DNA of 64,000 nucleotides, taken from positions 1-64,000 of the forward strand of contig JASJFT010000168.1 of assembly GCA_030770425.1 (NCBI GenBank). Reading direction: 5' to 3'. Under the pieces are notes generated by a model. That model was not told the DNA's origin and searched no databases. It saw only the letters and a program-made list of their open reading frames with translations. Shown piece by piece: positions 33,040-44,723 of the stretch. Numbering within the stretch: position 1 is the first letter of the stretch; every line of letters begins with the position of its first letter. The position numbers were made by a program, and so were the translations under genes. Origin of the DNA: Darksidea phi. Its lineage: Eukaryota; Ascomycota; Dothideomycetes; Pleosporales; Lentitheciaceae.

Positions 33040-34835
33040 TTACAAGGAGCTCTTCGTCCCGAAACCTTGCCCTTGAAGCCAACTCGCGATAATGCCGTTT
33101 ACCTCTTCCGGTTTCTCCGTCAAAGCCCAATGCGACGCGGCAACCTCCGCTCTAGTCAGATTTGGCAAGAATTGCTCCATGTTCTTGGACATCTTGGGCT
33201 TCAGCACTGAATCGAAGGTTGCTTGAACGAAAAGCGTGGGTACCGTGATGGTCTCTTTGTCTAGAAGGCTGCAAATGGTCAGCTGCTTGGTTTTCGTTCA
33301 ATATTTACTTTGTCACTCACGCAAGTTCGTCTTCCCAGTTCGCTTTTCGGGTTCGATACCAGTTTACTGATATCCATTAGTGGTGCTGATGTGGCACACG
33401 TAATGCCAATCGATACTTACGGGTACTGTGGATGCCATGACGGCTATACTCTTTCACGTAGTAGTCAAGTATCTGGAATTGTCAGTCAAACATCGGCATA
33501 TCGGGGCTGAAATGGCCCAGTTTGTCGTCGAGTGGCAAAACCATTGATAGGAAGTGCCGAGAGCTATCCAAGTCCCGAAGGTAAGCCGACCTCACGCTAC
33601 GGTTCGATGCATGCAGGCGAGCATTGCTTCCGAGACTTTGTCCGGCCTGGGGGAACGTATACGGCAGACAGACTGCCAACCGGCCCAATCTGTAGCATGG
33701 TTGCATGTTTTTACGCCACCAGAGCTAGAGTTGCCTGATATGGCCCGAATAACCAAGCTTGGAACGTACCTTTCCATTCAACAATTTGCTGTCCCCGACC
33801 AAAGGAAGATTTTCGGTGAGAATGCCCTTGCGCGGATCGAAAGTGTATTCGCCGCTCGGACCTCTTCCCCCGTATGCTCCCTTCAAGAACTGTCGAATCG
33901 ACTGCTCATCATTGACGTCCTTCTCCACTTCGCCAGAAGCGAGATGAAGCTGATAGCCGAACTCTGGCAACTGATTCTTGACAAGATCTTCTAACGGGAC
34001 GTACTCTTTACGAGGAGGGGCATAAGGGGTGCAAACAGAAAAGACGTGCGTGACCAGCTCAGGATGCCTGTGCGGTGTAAGTCTTTGCCTCTTCCATGAA
34101 ATCTCGATGCCGAGTGTATCCTACCACTGTGCAGCCCGCCATACAACGAAGCCTCCCCTAGATAGACAATTAGCATCCACTGCTACACGAGAACGGTGGT
34201 AGGGTCTGGCTACCAGTCGTGGCCTCCTAATATGATCTGCTCTGCGCCGACTACTTTGGCAAGCTCTGCAATGTCGTCTGAGGCGCGTTTTAGTCCATAT
34301 AGTGAGATGTCGTTGGGTGGAACCTTAGGAGCGTCCTAAATCTCAAACTTAGCCCTGTTATGTACCCACGTGAACCACAGATGATCTTTTCAAGCCCCCA
34401 CCATCCACGCGGGACGCAGTCGTATAGTGAGGCTAGGTTGAAGTGTGGTATCATGAACGAGTAAAGCCAAAACAAGCCTACCGTGCCGCCAAACCCCATC
34501 AAATCAGGAGCCACAACCCGCAACCCCATATCCAACAAAACGGGAATTTGAAAGCGCCAACCCGCCGAGCAATCAGGCCAACCATGAATCTGTAAATGGG
34601 ATGCTCCGTCAGCCACCATGCTCTCCCATCACAATGCTGCGGCAACTATGGCCGGCCATGTAATATCCACCGGCTGATTGTACAACAGATAGGATGAACT
34701 CACCAAGAAGATCGTAGTGCTAAACTTCCCACCCGCCGGCTCGCCATACAGGTAATGGTATGTGTGCCCGTTGAGCGGCGTGGTACGGTGTTCGACCCTA
34801 GGGTCGCTTACAGGGTCGATTGGCTGAAGCGGCAT
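33040..34835 (-). CDS. alpha/beta-hydrolase epoxide hydrolase, 339 aa, eight exons
   Basis: Exons: 34704-34835, 34482-34589, 34214-34335, 34125-34157, 33770-34067, 33421-33472, 33321-33366 and 33040-33268. All seven junctions are GT-AG and total 1,020 in-frame nucleotides, though no single ORF shows more than a piece. The oxyanion motif is HGWP (46-49). The nucleophile is Asp120 in GGHDWGG, whose codons are split by intron 3, and the triad is completed by Asp283 and His310 (AASHWAL). Lid tyrosines that would activate the epoxide are in FGYQLHLASGE and LNWYRTR. Such enzymes open epoxides to diols in detoxification or secondary metabolism. Exon 4 is only 33 nt and intron 5 is about 300 nt. Apparently intact. 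Confidence 0.88.
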
Positions 34836-35829
34836 GACGCAATGTGAGATAGCACCTTGAGCAGGTCTTATCTCGTGTTTAGCAAAAAGAGGACGATAGG
34901 AACTAAATTCAATTGGAGATGTAGATGTCGTAAGAGGATCTGTTGAAGATTTTTGAAGAAAAGTGCTTGTGTTTGTTCGGAGGCCTCGGTGCCGAGGTCC
35001 CAGTTCGCCCACATGCGCAGCCCACACCACCCCACGGCAGCCCTTCCATCATACCGGTAAAATAGTATGCGGGGGCCCGTGTACACATACATGTACCATA
35101 TTTGCGGCGGTTTCGTTGTTCGGTCGCTGTGTTGCTATTTACCGGCGTCCTATGCAGGCAGTACGGTATGAAACCTAGCCGGACTGCATATTGCGTCCGT
35201 GGACCCGGCATTTTGGAACTGCCTACAGGGTGCCTGCTGCACTCTCGTATCGAGGACATACGTTTCTTATCTGGAGCATGCCTGCTATCGATTAAAAAAA
35301 GGCGTGATAATTCGTGTTCCGGAAGTTGGCCTGTCCGGAGATAAGTTAGGGTGGAGAGATGACGATCAGGTTCTCACACGATGGCGGCTCAACGAACAGA
35401 AATTTCGCCGAGGAAGATAGAGTATGCATTCGTCTACACCGGCTTTATATGTCCGATTGAACAGCGCCCAGGAAGTATTGCCCCTCGAAGGTTATCATGA
35501 TGAGTACTCGAGAAAACAACTTGAGATCGTAGCAGCTCAGCCAGACAAGGAACAAAGGTGTGTTGCCGATGTTATTGTTCGCGTTACTCGAAGTAAATAG
35601 GAGTCTGGAACTATCAATGCAAAACTGAAGCTTTATCCTCCACAACTTCTGGTATCTTCGGTATCGCTACAAACAGCGTCGCATACGACTCCCCACTGAC
35701 TAGTTCGCACAATGAGAAGTACGGGGAGTACGGCAGTAACGCCGTCGTAGATCAGATGACAGCAAAGCACTAACGGACCGACAATCCAAGGCGGATCATC
35801 TGTGAGGAGGCTAGCAGAGTCTAACCACT
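34836..35829. other. intergenic, no gene seen
   Basis: It holds the epoxide hydrolase promoter and the 3' flank of the pinin gene. Several short frames overlap without domains. Confidence 0.5.
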
Positions 35830-37146
35830 TCAGTAAATCACCGTGTCTTCCGCAGCTTCAACGACTTCTTCTCCGTTCTCGTCCATCACCTCTCTGCTGG
35901 GCTCATCAGCTGTAGCCTCATGACTCGTGACGCCATTGTGCGGCGTGTCCTCAGCTGCACGCTCTCCGCTCACCGCCTCATTCGCGAAATCGTCTGCATG
36001 ATCGCCGTGCTGTTCCCGGATTTTGGTAGAAAGGTCACTGCCGTCAGGAGGGTCGCTATTGGCTGTAGTCGGCTCCAGAGGCGTTTCTGCATTGAAGGTC
36101 TTACCAGAAAGGGAGACGTCCGCATTAGGGTCCGCAGGCCCCTCGCGGGAGGCGCTTGGTTCCCGCTCACCGTTCTCTGGGTGGGGTTCTTTCTCTCCCA
36201 GCTCTTGACGAATTATCTCTTGTGCCTCGGTGATCTGATTGCGTATACGGTCGTCGTCCTCTCGAGTGGTCTCCCAGGGCTTGTAATACTATGTATAAGA
36301 TTAGTTTTAAGACTCTCTAATTCAGCTGTAGATTCACTAGTCTTTCGCCCCGACGGAACAGCTAGTATCTACCCGCCTTGCGAATTACTTATCCTGATAG
36401 CTTCCGGAGGTAATACTGTGCAAGGGGCTTGTTCCGATTTGGAGAAATAGGGTATGGGTTGTGTATTACTTACTAGTCGAGGCTCTGACATAGTTTGGAG
36501 GAAGTGAGCTTGGGCGAGAAGACTGTCGTGTCGTATCCGCATCTGAGCAACAGTTAGCCGCATGTATTGCGTGCTAAGGAAGACCGTACCGAATCCTTTT
36601 CAAACTGATTCTGTTCTTTCCAGCGCTGAGCTTTCCGCCTCGCCATGCGCTCCAATTTCCTCTGTTCGGTCTCTTTGTCTTCCTGCTTCCGCTGAGCTTG
36701 CTGTCTCTTTTCAATTTCGGATCGGCGTCTCTGTGCTGCAGTAGCAGAATTTTGTGAGAGAGCACCCAAAGCTGCACCGAATAGCCTTCTTTCTCGACCA
36801 CGCTCTCGGCCTTTCGGAGGGGTTGCTAACGGCGTAGTACTGTTCTTGCTAATGGACCCTCGTCGGTCTGGGTGAACGCTCTCTCCGTTGAACCGTGGTC
36901 GCTTCGCATCTTGCTCGTCGGTAGATGATTGTCGTCTCTTCAGGCCGATTGGTGACAAGGCTGTCCGTGGTGGAGATTCGACATCTTGCTCGGGAAGTAC
37001 GACTGCTGACGCGATTGAACCTATAAAGGGCGCACAAGTTGAGTAAAGCTCATCTAGAGACGTGCCAGCACTGGTTGTTGCTGACCCAAAGCAGTGCTAT
37101 CTATCGAGTGACGTAGTTCATATGGCTAGAGTTACGTACCGTGCAT
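35830..37146 (-). CDS. pinin/SDK/memA domain protein, 321 aa, four exons
   Basis: Exons 37140-37146, 36590-37020, 36474-36542 and 35830-36288. The first exon is only 7 nt (Met-His and one base of Gly). The pinin domain runs from ERRLFGAALGALSQN, through a basic coiled coil (SEIEKRQQAQRKQEDKETE; ERMARRKAQRWKEQN), to exon 3 MRIRHDSLLAQAHFLQT and exon 4 YYKPWETT. That is the canonical order, which confirms the splicing. The remaining 140 residues are acidic and disordered. Pinin-type proteins are nuclear and associate with spliceosome and exon-junction factors. It is divergent from the PHF5A gene across 330 bp, so the two splicing genes may share regulation. Confidence 0.9.
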
Positions 37147-37476
37147 TGTCAGTCGCTCTGGTGCGAGTACTCTCTCTGGACAAGATGAGTGATTGGCAAC
37201 ACGTGTGAATTGTTTTACAACGCGTTTCTAGTGTTCGCTTGACGTTGCGGAGTGCTCCAAGCTCGAAGCTTCCGTGCACGGAGCAACGGTTTAGCCGCGG
37301 GAGAGGATTAGTCAGCCCGAGCATCTTTAACCTTCACTGCCACTCTTTTTCCAGTTCACGACGTCACTCTTGCGGACAGACACACGCTTCCCCCTCCACA
37401 CCTAGCATACACTGCGCGCACATACTATACTCTAGTGTCTGCTATACCGTTAAACATCTCCCACTGAACTATCAAC
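37147..37476. promoter_or_regulatory. shared promoter region of pinin and PHF5A genes
   Basis: Only 330 bp separate the two start codons, which point away from each other. The region is pyrimidine-rich on the plus strand near 37,330-37,470 (many CT/CCC tracts), as is common before fungal transcription starts. No TATA box is obvious. Confidence 0.55.
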
Positions 37477-37873
37477 ATGTCTCGCCATCATCCGTAAGTC
37501 TCCGCCGCCACCTCCTACCTCCTCTCTCCCCTTCTTCCAAAGAATAGTCCTAACCTTTCCTAGCGACCTCGTAATGTGCCGCAAGCAATCCGGCATCTCC
37601 ATCGGCCGCCTTTGCGACAAATGCGACGGCAAATGCCCTGTCTGTGACTCCTACGTACGCCCCACCACCCTCGCCCGCATCTGCGATGAATGCTCCTTCG
37701 GCAACTATCAAAACAAGTGCGTCGTTTGCGGCGGCGAGGGCATATCTGACGCCTTCTACTGCTTCGAGTGCACACGCCTCGAGAAAGATCGCGATGGATG
37801 TCCGAAGATCATTAATCTAGGAAGCAGTAGGACGGATTTGTTTTACCAGAAGAAGAATTTTCGGAATCATTAA
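37477..37873 (+). CDS. PHF5A: PHF5A / Rds3-type SF3b splicing factor, 108 aa, two exons
   Basis: Exons 37477-37493 and 37564-37873, intron 70 bp with donor GTAAGT. The protein begins [20 protein letters not shown] and carries the paired CxxC knots of the family ([30 protein letters not shown]), ending near FYQKKNF. Length is close to the usual 107-111 aa. PHF5A is a zinc-finger core subunit of SF3b in U2 snRNP and contacts the branch-point adenosine pocket with SF3B1. It is essential and very strongly conserved. It is divergent from pinin, another splicing-associated protein. Confidence 0.96.
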
Positions 37874-40800
37874 TGAGATGACGCGGGCTTGCGCGCGGTC
37901 TGACACTTGCGGAAATGGGGGAATATGGCGCTGGACTGCCTAGAATGGCATCTCGGCCTTATGAGAAGGATGCGGCGATAGGAATAAAGGTCACATTGCG
38001 GACATGGTGGGCTCTTAGTAGCATGAGACGACGAGGATTTACGGGTAAAAGCAAGGCCGACATTCATGTCAAGGCGTTTCGGGAACTCAAACTGGGCTAC
38101 TTGCGGTAATGTTCCCTTGGACGTAGTTCTCGGGCTCCGCTAACTCTTCTTAAGCCAGAGGGGAGACACCCCTGTACTGTAGTAGATAGCGTTATCGAAA
38201 AGAACATAGTATGAACCAACTGACTGATCAAGGTGACACCTCTACACGAACCGTAAGTGCGACCAGACGTACAAATGCCCACCTGACTTGAAAAGCTCCT
38301 TCTGTAGATAACCATTTGCCTGCATTCTCCTTGCTAAAAAGGGAGCTTCGCGCCTAAGCCAACAGAAACTAAACCCCTCTTATCAAGTATATTACCACTG
38401 TGTGACCAAACTGGAAGGACTTCTGCCTCGACTCCCCCATCCACTTTCTTCTCAGTTGTCCAACTTCTAATGCTAAGTATAGACAGCATTCACTGCTACA
38501 ATCGCCAAGTGCCGCCCAAGCCCAGGCTCTGTGATACAGAAGAAGCCACAATCACACAGCACACCTGCAGTGGAAATGACGTTATCATACCCATCCACGC
38601 CCAACCTTGGGTTAGTAGGGCTGACCGGTGCGCAACGGCTGTCAACTGTCACACGTATGTCTATAGCCCCTCGCTTCTAGCGAAGCAGAACACACGCTTA
38701 GCCGCGCCACCACTTTCTCACCCCTAGCCGATATTCTGTATGCCGAACTAGTGCCATTTAACCCTATCAAGCATGACAGATGTGTTCAAGGTTGCGCTGT
38801 GCCTGAGCTGTTTGTATCCTGTCAAGTTGATCGACAAAGCGAAGACCCATGTAGTAGTGTGACCAGCTCCTTGTTAAAAGTTCCTTGGCATCACTCAGCT
38901 CTCATCCGATTGCATGAAGATGCTCCTCTTTGTAAATCGCCAACTGTGGCGGCCAATATGCCAGCATCAGTGATCAATTAAAAAGAAACATCTTCCTAGT
39001 ACAATACGTTCCCATAGCATCACAAGATACGGACCAGGCATCATCAGAACCACATGATTCATTGTGCTACCTGTAAGTCTGCAACATGAGTCAAAAACGG
39101 GTAAAATATACCTAAACAAGCAAGCGATCCTACAATGACGGACGTCATACCTTCCAAGGGCATGTGTGGATAAATCAACGTGACGTGAAACGGCAAAAAG
39201 GAGCGATGAGATATCGTCTTTGCTCGTGGAGCAGGATACATACACTCATCTCGGCATCGCCGACCAAACATACCAAAAAGGAGTTAGCAGGATGCGGCAA
39301 AACGAGCGAATTTTAGTATGCAGACGACGATGCCGTTGGGACCGAGGGAGCGTGAGAGTTGAATTCTAGGGGTATCAGACACCACCCACTGCACGTGAAA
39401 GAAAGGAGAAGTGAATGAACGTCGCGGATAGAGGGATGGAAAGGTACAGATAGGCCTGTAAGGGAAGCGAGTTGGATAGATTTAAGTGTGAGACTGTGCA
39501 TTCCAGTGTTCGTTCTCTTTCTTCTCGTCGAGCCAGCGTGCCATGGCTGGATAATTTTGCTCGTTAGAGGTAAAGGTAGGCCTTGTGGAAGGGCTTTGGG
39601 TTGTTGGAGGTGGACTCCGCGCCTATGCTAGTATAAGACGTATTAGTTAAGGCACATGGTCATCTAAACCCATAACCATCTACCTAATTTCCAGCGCCAG
39701 CTGGGTCTTGGATACTTCGACCGCCACATCGTGGCTGTGGTTCATCGACGGTGGAGTTGGGATCCGCCATCTGCTCCCGGGATTGTGAAAGGTGCGCTCG
39801 GGGAGACGTGGCCCAGTGTCGCTTTTGGCAAATAACGCAATGGGAAGCAGGATTAGAACAGAGAAAGGCGAATAGATTTCTGCTGAATGTGAGATGTATA
39901 GTGGACGAGGACGGCTCTGCACTTGTCAAGCTGATCGTGGAGAATATGTCGAGACTAAAGCTAGAGGATTCGCCTACTCTTAAAAACAACGACATTGTTG
40001 AATACACGGGAAGCGCTGCAAGGCAATCGGGGTGTAATACTATCGTGATCTATCTCTCTGTGTTCTCTTCGACCATAAAAACCACTTGATTGGTGGGATG
40101 AAACGTCGAGTGCAGACGCTAGCGTCGCCGCTGAGCTTTGGAGCACCGTGTCGCCTGTGAAGAATGGCAATTATGGTGAGAACACCGCTTGCAGTAGCAA
40201 CTCTTGAGCCTGGGGATGACAGTGTCGCATTCAACCACGTGAGAGTCGTGATTGAGCATCTCAGGTCTTGTTGAACAACGTATTGACGTCTAATAAGACC
40301 GAGCGAGACGGTATGTAGGCAGAGCCCTGCTTTGTGGAACCATTTTGTTTTCTTTTCTTACGAACGTGCGGCCGTGCTGCCTCTGCAAATCGCCAGAAGC
40401 AGAAAAAAGTGGATGGCAAGATGGTTATCAGTGTGACGAGAGTGGGCACAGAACAAGGTATAGACTGCGACCACCTGACCGCATGATATGCGCGAGCATT
40501 TGTTGCGGCTATTCCGAAGCCTGACGCGTTTGGTTCCCGCTGGTGTAGGTTAAGGTTGGCTCACGCCGCTGTGCTATGTGCCTTTCGCATCGATGATCTA
40601 AAAGACTTAAGTTATTATGGCATTCGAGCGATTGAACTGCATTGATTAATGCCTCTAATATGAAGTTAAAATTAACGTACGCGCCGAACGACCGGGGTAC
40701 TTGTAACAATAATAGGTCTCTCTCTCGTCCCACTGTAATATGCCGTGAGATATCCAGGTCCGAGCCTGTCCTATAGGCGAGAAACGTCAGGCACGTTCGA

Positions 40801-42659
40801 GTCTCAAATGAGGGGGGACCATAAATGAACAAGGGTAAGCCTGCACAGATGGGAATATCCGAAGCTGTTTGCGATTTGCCGTTTGTGAATGGCCTGTTTG
40901 CTCAAGCTCACCTCACACAGCTGGTGAAGCTATTAGCGTCGGCTAGATGTAAGATTTGACTGAATTGCGGCGTCCACGACAGCGCCACGTCAAGAACCAC
41001 CGTAGTCGGTGTGACAGGGCTGCAGGGTCCGCCAAATTGAGAATATACGACAGTGGCGCGTGAGCAAAACTATCGTTCGGCACATCGACTGAAGCTGCTT
41101 CCGTGTCAATTGATCGCTTTATCGATATAGAATGGTGAACGAGTCTGAGCTCGCCTTAGCAGTGTCGTGTAAAGATCGTCGAAGGATATCCTCTTTCCAA
41201 AGTCTATTGCGGATAGTACGCAAGAGTGTCATCGGCATACCATCTCTTCACCATGCATCCCTAAGTTATAGCGCACATCCGTAATCTGATTCGCCAAAGC
41301 AGCCCCACATTAATACAGAAAACTGGATAAATGTCGTAGTGGCTCGGCGTAGCCGAATACCAACGAAAGTTCGTGTACATCTTCTAGAATGTGACTCCGG
41401 GTACCAGTTAGTGAGATCCAGAACGCGGTTCTAAAAGGGATTGTAGAGTTGGCAACTCGAATGTGGTACCGGCACTTCTGCGTGTCAGTAAAATGTACGG
41501 GCCATGTACACGAGACGAATCTTAGCTCGGCGAGTTTGGCCTTGACAACATTTCCAACTACTTGTAACAGCTTTAAATGCAATCTCGTCTACATCTAGGC
41601 ATTTGAACCCCGCCTATTGAGCCAAAGTGGTATAGAACGGTGTAGCACGGGCTACGGTCTCTGCGTGCACTGGAATTAGCGTACGACGCAGGATTAGCGA
41701 GGGCGGATAGGGACCAGGTCTGTGTGGTGCGAAGGAGAATTGCTGCTTGTACACTCTAGTTTTAGCCGACGGTGGCCGGGAGAAGAAGGCGTTGAAAGTC
41801 CGATTGAGGTACTAAAGGCTTCTTGAACGAGGAGTACAAATCGATAGGACGGCCCTGAAATGCGTCATGCTACCTTTAGTGCCTGCTCGCTGGACGTATC
41901 GGAGCAAGAGAGGAAGCGAGCTGACTCTTCAATAGCCTCAGGATGCCAGGCACGTAGTTTCCGTCGGACCAATGATTAGGGCTACGGAGCCGCTAGTATA
42001 GCCTAGAGAGGTCCGTTTCTCCGCTTGCGTTGGACGCAGATGGATTGTGGATGTCAGATAATCACGTAGGGAACCTAACTGCTCTCCATTGAGGTGTTCG
42101 CAAGCTGATCAAAAGAGGCGGTAGTCGCGATCTCAAATTTGAGACCATGTATTGCGAAAGGCCGAGATTCGAGATAAAGGATAGATGATTCGGACGTGAA
42201 TCGGAGCGTTAGAGCTGCTCTGGTAGATCCCGGCTTCGCACTGGGGTGTTGGCTTGAGGAGTCCGTGGTGGGTAACGCGAGTTCGTTGGCCCTCATGTTC
42301 CCTACCTATAGCTAGGCACCGAAGCGTGACGCCAATTTCGGCAACTGCCAAGTGAAGTGTGACCTAAAGACAGGTGACGAAGACGCTAGAAAACAGAACG
42401 AAGCGAATGACTGCTGTCTCGGCGGACGATTGTTGTAACGATCAACTTCTGTCCGCGTGAATGCTGAGAAGTGGACGAATGACGTGATGGCTGTGGCTTG
42501 ACGAGCACAAGCCACCGGAGAAAGTGCGGGCCGATAACTGCAAGGCAGTTAGCCTTAACCCCTCCCCCTCCATCGCAGTTACCAACAACACCCGCGCTCT
42601 TTTCTGCACATATTGACATATAATTCTCAGGGTACGTACTACGGCTAGGCCTCACCAAC
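37874..42659. other. 4.8-kb gene-poor region
   Basis: This is the longest stretch without a firm gene. Short frames on both strands have no domains. The single exon-like piece I would keep is at 39482-39622 on the minus strand. The final 300 bp before 42660 should carry the ATG3 promoter. Base composition is ordinary, with no sign of RIP, so this is not an obvious transposon graveyard. Confidence 0.5.
39482..39622 (-). CDS. possible terminal coding exon, 46 codons
   Basis: Behind a branch-site-like CTAACTAAT and a TAG acceptor, the frame reads ARSPPPTTQSPSTRPTFTSN, then EQNYPAMARWLDEKKENEHW, ending QSHT and a stop. Composition is protein-like. A candidate upstream start at 39770 (MADPNSTVDEPQPRCGG) is close by, but its frame reaches a stop exactly at the GTAGAT donor, so I could not join the two. 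Either the gene model is more complex or this is chance. Confidence 0.3.
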   Translation of the reverse strand, partial: ARSPPPTTQSPSTRPTFTSNEQNYPAMARWLDEKKENEHWNAQSHT

Positions 42660-43763
42660 ATGGCGTACAACTTCGTGCGATCCTACATAGACACCTTCCG
42701 CGAGCGAACCGCAGCTATCAGCCACACTTCGACCTTCCGCGAGACGGGTCAGATAACGCCCGAGGAGTTCGTCCTCGCTGGAGACTTCCTCGTCTTCAAA
42801 TTCCCGTCATGGCATTGGGCTGATGCCTCATCACCGTCGAAACGCGTATCGTACCTCCCAGAAGGAAAGCAGTTCCTTGTAACGCGGGGCGTGCCCTGCA
42901 ACCGCCGCCTGGACGACAACTTCGCTGGAGAGGCGGGCCAGGATGAGACGCTTGTTGGGGACGGCTTTGCTGCTGGGGAGGGTACTGATGATGATGGCTG
43001 GCTAAGGACGGGCGGTATGGGTGCGAGCCAAGAGGCAAAGGTGCGGGACGTGCGGACTGTGGATGAGAGTGGTAACCTGGGCGCTGCTGAGGAAGAGGAT
43101 GAGATACCGGATATGGAGGATGATGATGACGATGACGAGGCCATTATTCGGGAGCCACAAGGTGGTAGCAACACCTCAGCGTAGGTCAACCCACTGCCCA
43201 CCGCCAGCAAACGTGAACTGACACATTCTAGACCCATGCGAACATACACTCTCTACATCTGCTACTCCGCCCACTACCGAACACCCCGCTTATACCTATC
43301 AGGCTACGGTGCCACCTCCGTCCCGCTGAAACCCCAAGAGATGATGGAAGATATCGTTGGCGACTACAAGGACAAGACCGTCACAATCGAAGACTTCCCT
43401 TTCTTCGAGCACGCCGTCAAGACTGCCTCAGTGCACCCCTGTAAACATGCCTCCGTTATGAAGGTGCTGCTCGATCGCGCCGATGCCGCATTGAAGCTGC
43501 GGCTCGCGAAGCTCAAGGCAGGCAAGGACGTAGGCAAGGTAGATAGCGGCATGGAGGGTCTAGTGGATGACACTAAGCTACTCAAGCTGACGGAGCAGGC
43601 AAAGGGAAAGGAGGGCGAAGAGGGCAAGGACGACTGGGAGGTTCTAAGTGAAGGCGGCGACGATGAGGTTGCTATACGCGTGGATCAGTATCTCGTCGTC
43701 TTCCTCAAGTTTATGGCCAGTGTCACGCCGGGAATAGAACACGACTTCACCATGGGCGTGTAA
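42660..43763 (+). CDS. ATG3: Atg3, E2-like enzyme for Atg8 lipidation, 350 aa, two exons
   Basis: Exons 42660-43180 and 43232-43763, intron 51 bp (GTAGGT...TAG). It starts [17 protein letters not shown], the usual N-terminus. [22 protein letters not shown] is the Atg3 N-terminal fold. The flexible acidic region (residues about 105-170) would hold the Atg7-binding segment. The catalytic Cys is at about 244 in HPCKHAS. WEVL in the handle region fits the Atg8-interacting motif (yeast WEDL). The C-terminus [24 protein letters not shown] is canonical. Atg3 accepts Atg8 from Atg7 and conjugates it to phosphatidylethanolamine on autophagic membranes. Confidence 0.97.
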
Positions 43764-44723
43764 TGGATACAGCTTCCCTTTATCTACTTCATCAGGCTAT
43801 TTGGCTTCGGCGTTTGGTCTGCGCGATTATACTCGGTACTGGCATGGGGGTGTCTTAGGATAGCTGGTGCTCAGCAGCTGGGCGGCATGGGTCTGCGGTG
43901 TCTGGCGTAGTATAGGCACTTTGAACTACGTTGATTCATACTACTCATCCATTTGCACTCAGGTTGCACAGATCGGCGAGGTGTACCTTGCCGCATGGCG
44001 CGTGAGCTGTTTGCACTCTGTGGAACACCTGCAGTGGTATGATACGCGGCAGCTTACATCACTCCGGATGAGGTAGCGTACTCAAGAGCAGCTATAATCC
44101 TAATTCCAGCAAATGGTCAGCGAGCATCTACCTGATATCCCAAATATAACATCAACGAAAGTGAGCGTTGCTCTTGTCAGTGTGCTAGAGCGCCAACCTT
44201 TTTTTTTTTAGAAGGCTTGGCACGTATTGGATGTTCCATAGATAGGGCAGCGTCGAGATTTATGAAGTGGCTCAATTTGCTTACACAGTCCTAGCAGCAT
44301 TGATATTGATAGACGATCAAGGGTTACTAGGGCCGTCCTCAAAATAGGGACGAGGCTAGCTGATACTTTTCATTCTTCACTAGGCAAGTTGGCCAGCGGC
44401 GCTGTTTGTCCCCTATTTCCAGTTTCTAGCATACTTTCATTCATTTATCAGTCCAGCAGATACCGCCTTTAGCAGCCTTTAGGGCGAGTGACGGGGGAGG
44501 TTCTACAACAACACTCCCTTATTCGCTCAAGTGCTATAATCGCGAACGAGCACTCAGTCCGTAAAAGAATACTTATTTTCATGGGTCAGAAAATCGAGGG
44601 GAGACATACCGCCCTATCGCACAGTAGAGTTGACAATTCACCCGATCCGTGCACGGAAAGAGCATTCCACGTATCAGCCACATTGGTCAAAGTACTGTTC
44701 TCTGATGTGCTAGGGTGTGGACA
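43764..44723. other. intergenic between convergent genes
   Basis: This 960-bp stretch lies between the ATG3 and DNA polymerase stop codons. It contains a T run near 44200-44210. No supported gene. Confidence 0.5.

Noticed and set aside
33040..34835. Reading the hydrolase region as a pseudogene because of many stops
   Set aside because: All stops fall inside seven GT-AG introns, and the spliced product of 339 residues has a complete triad.
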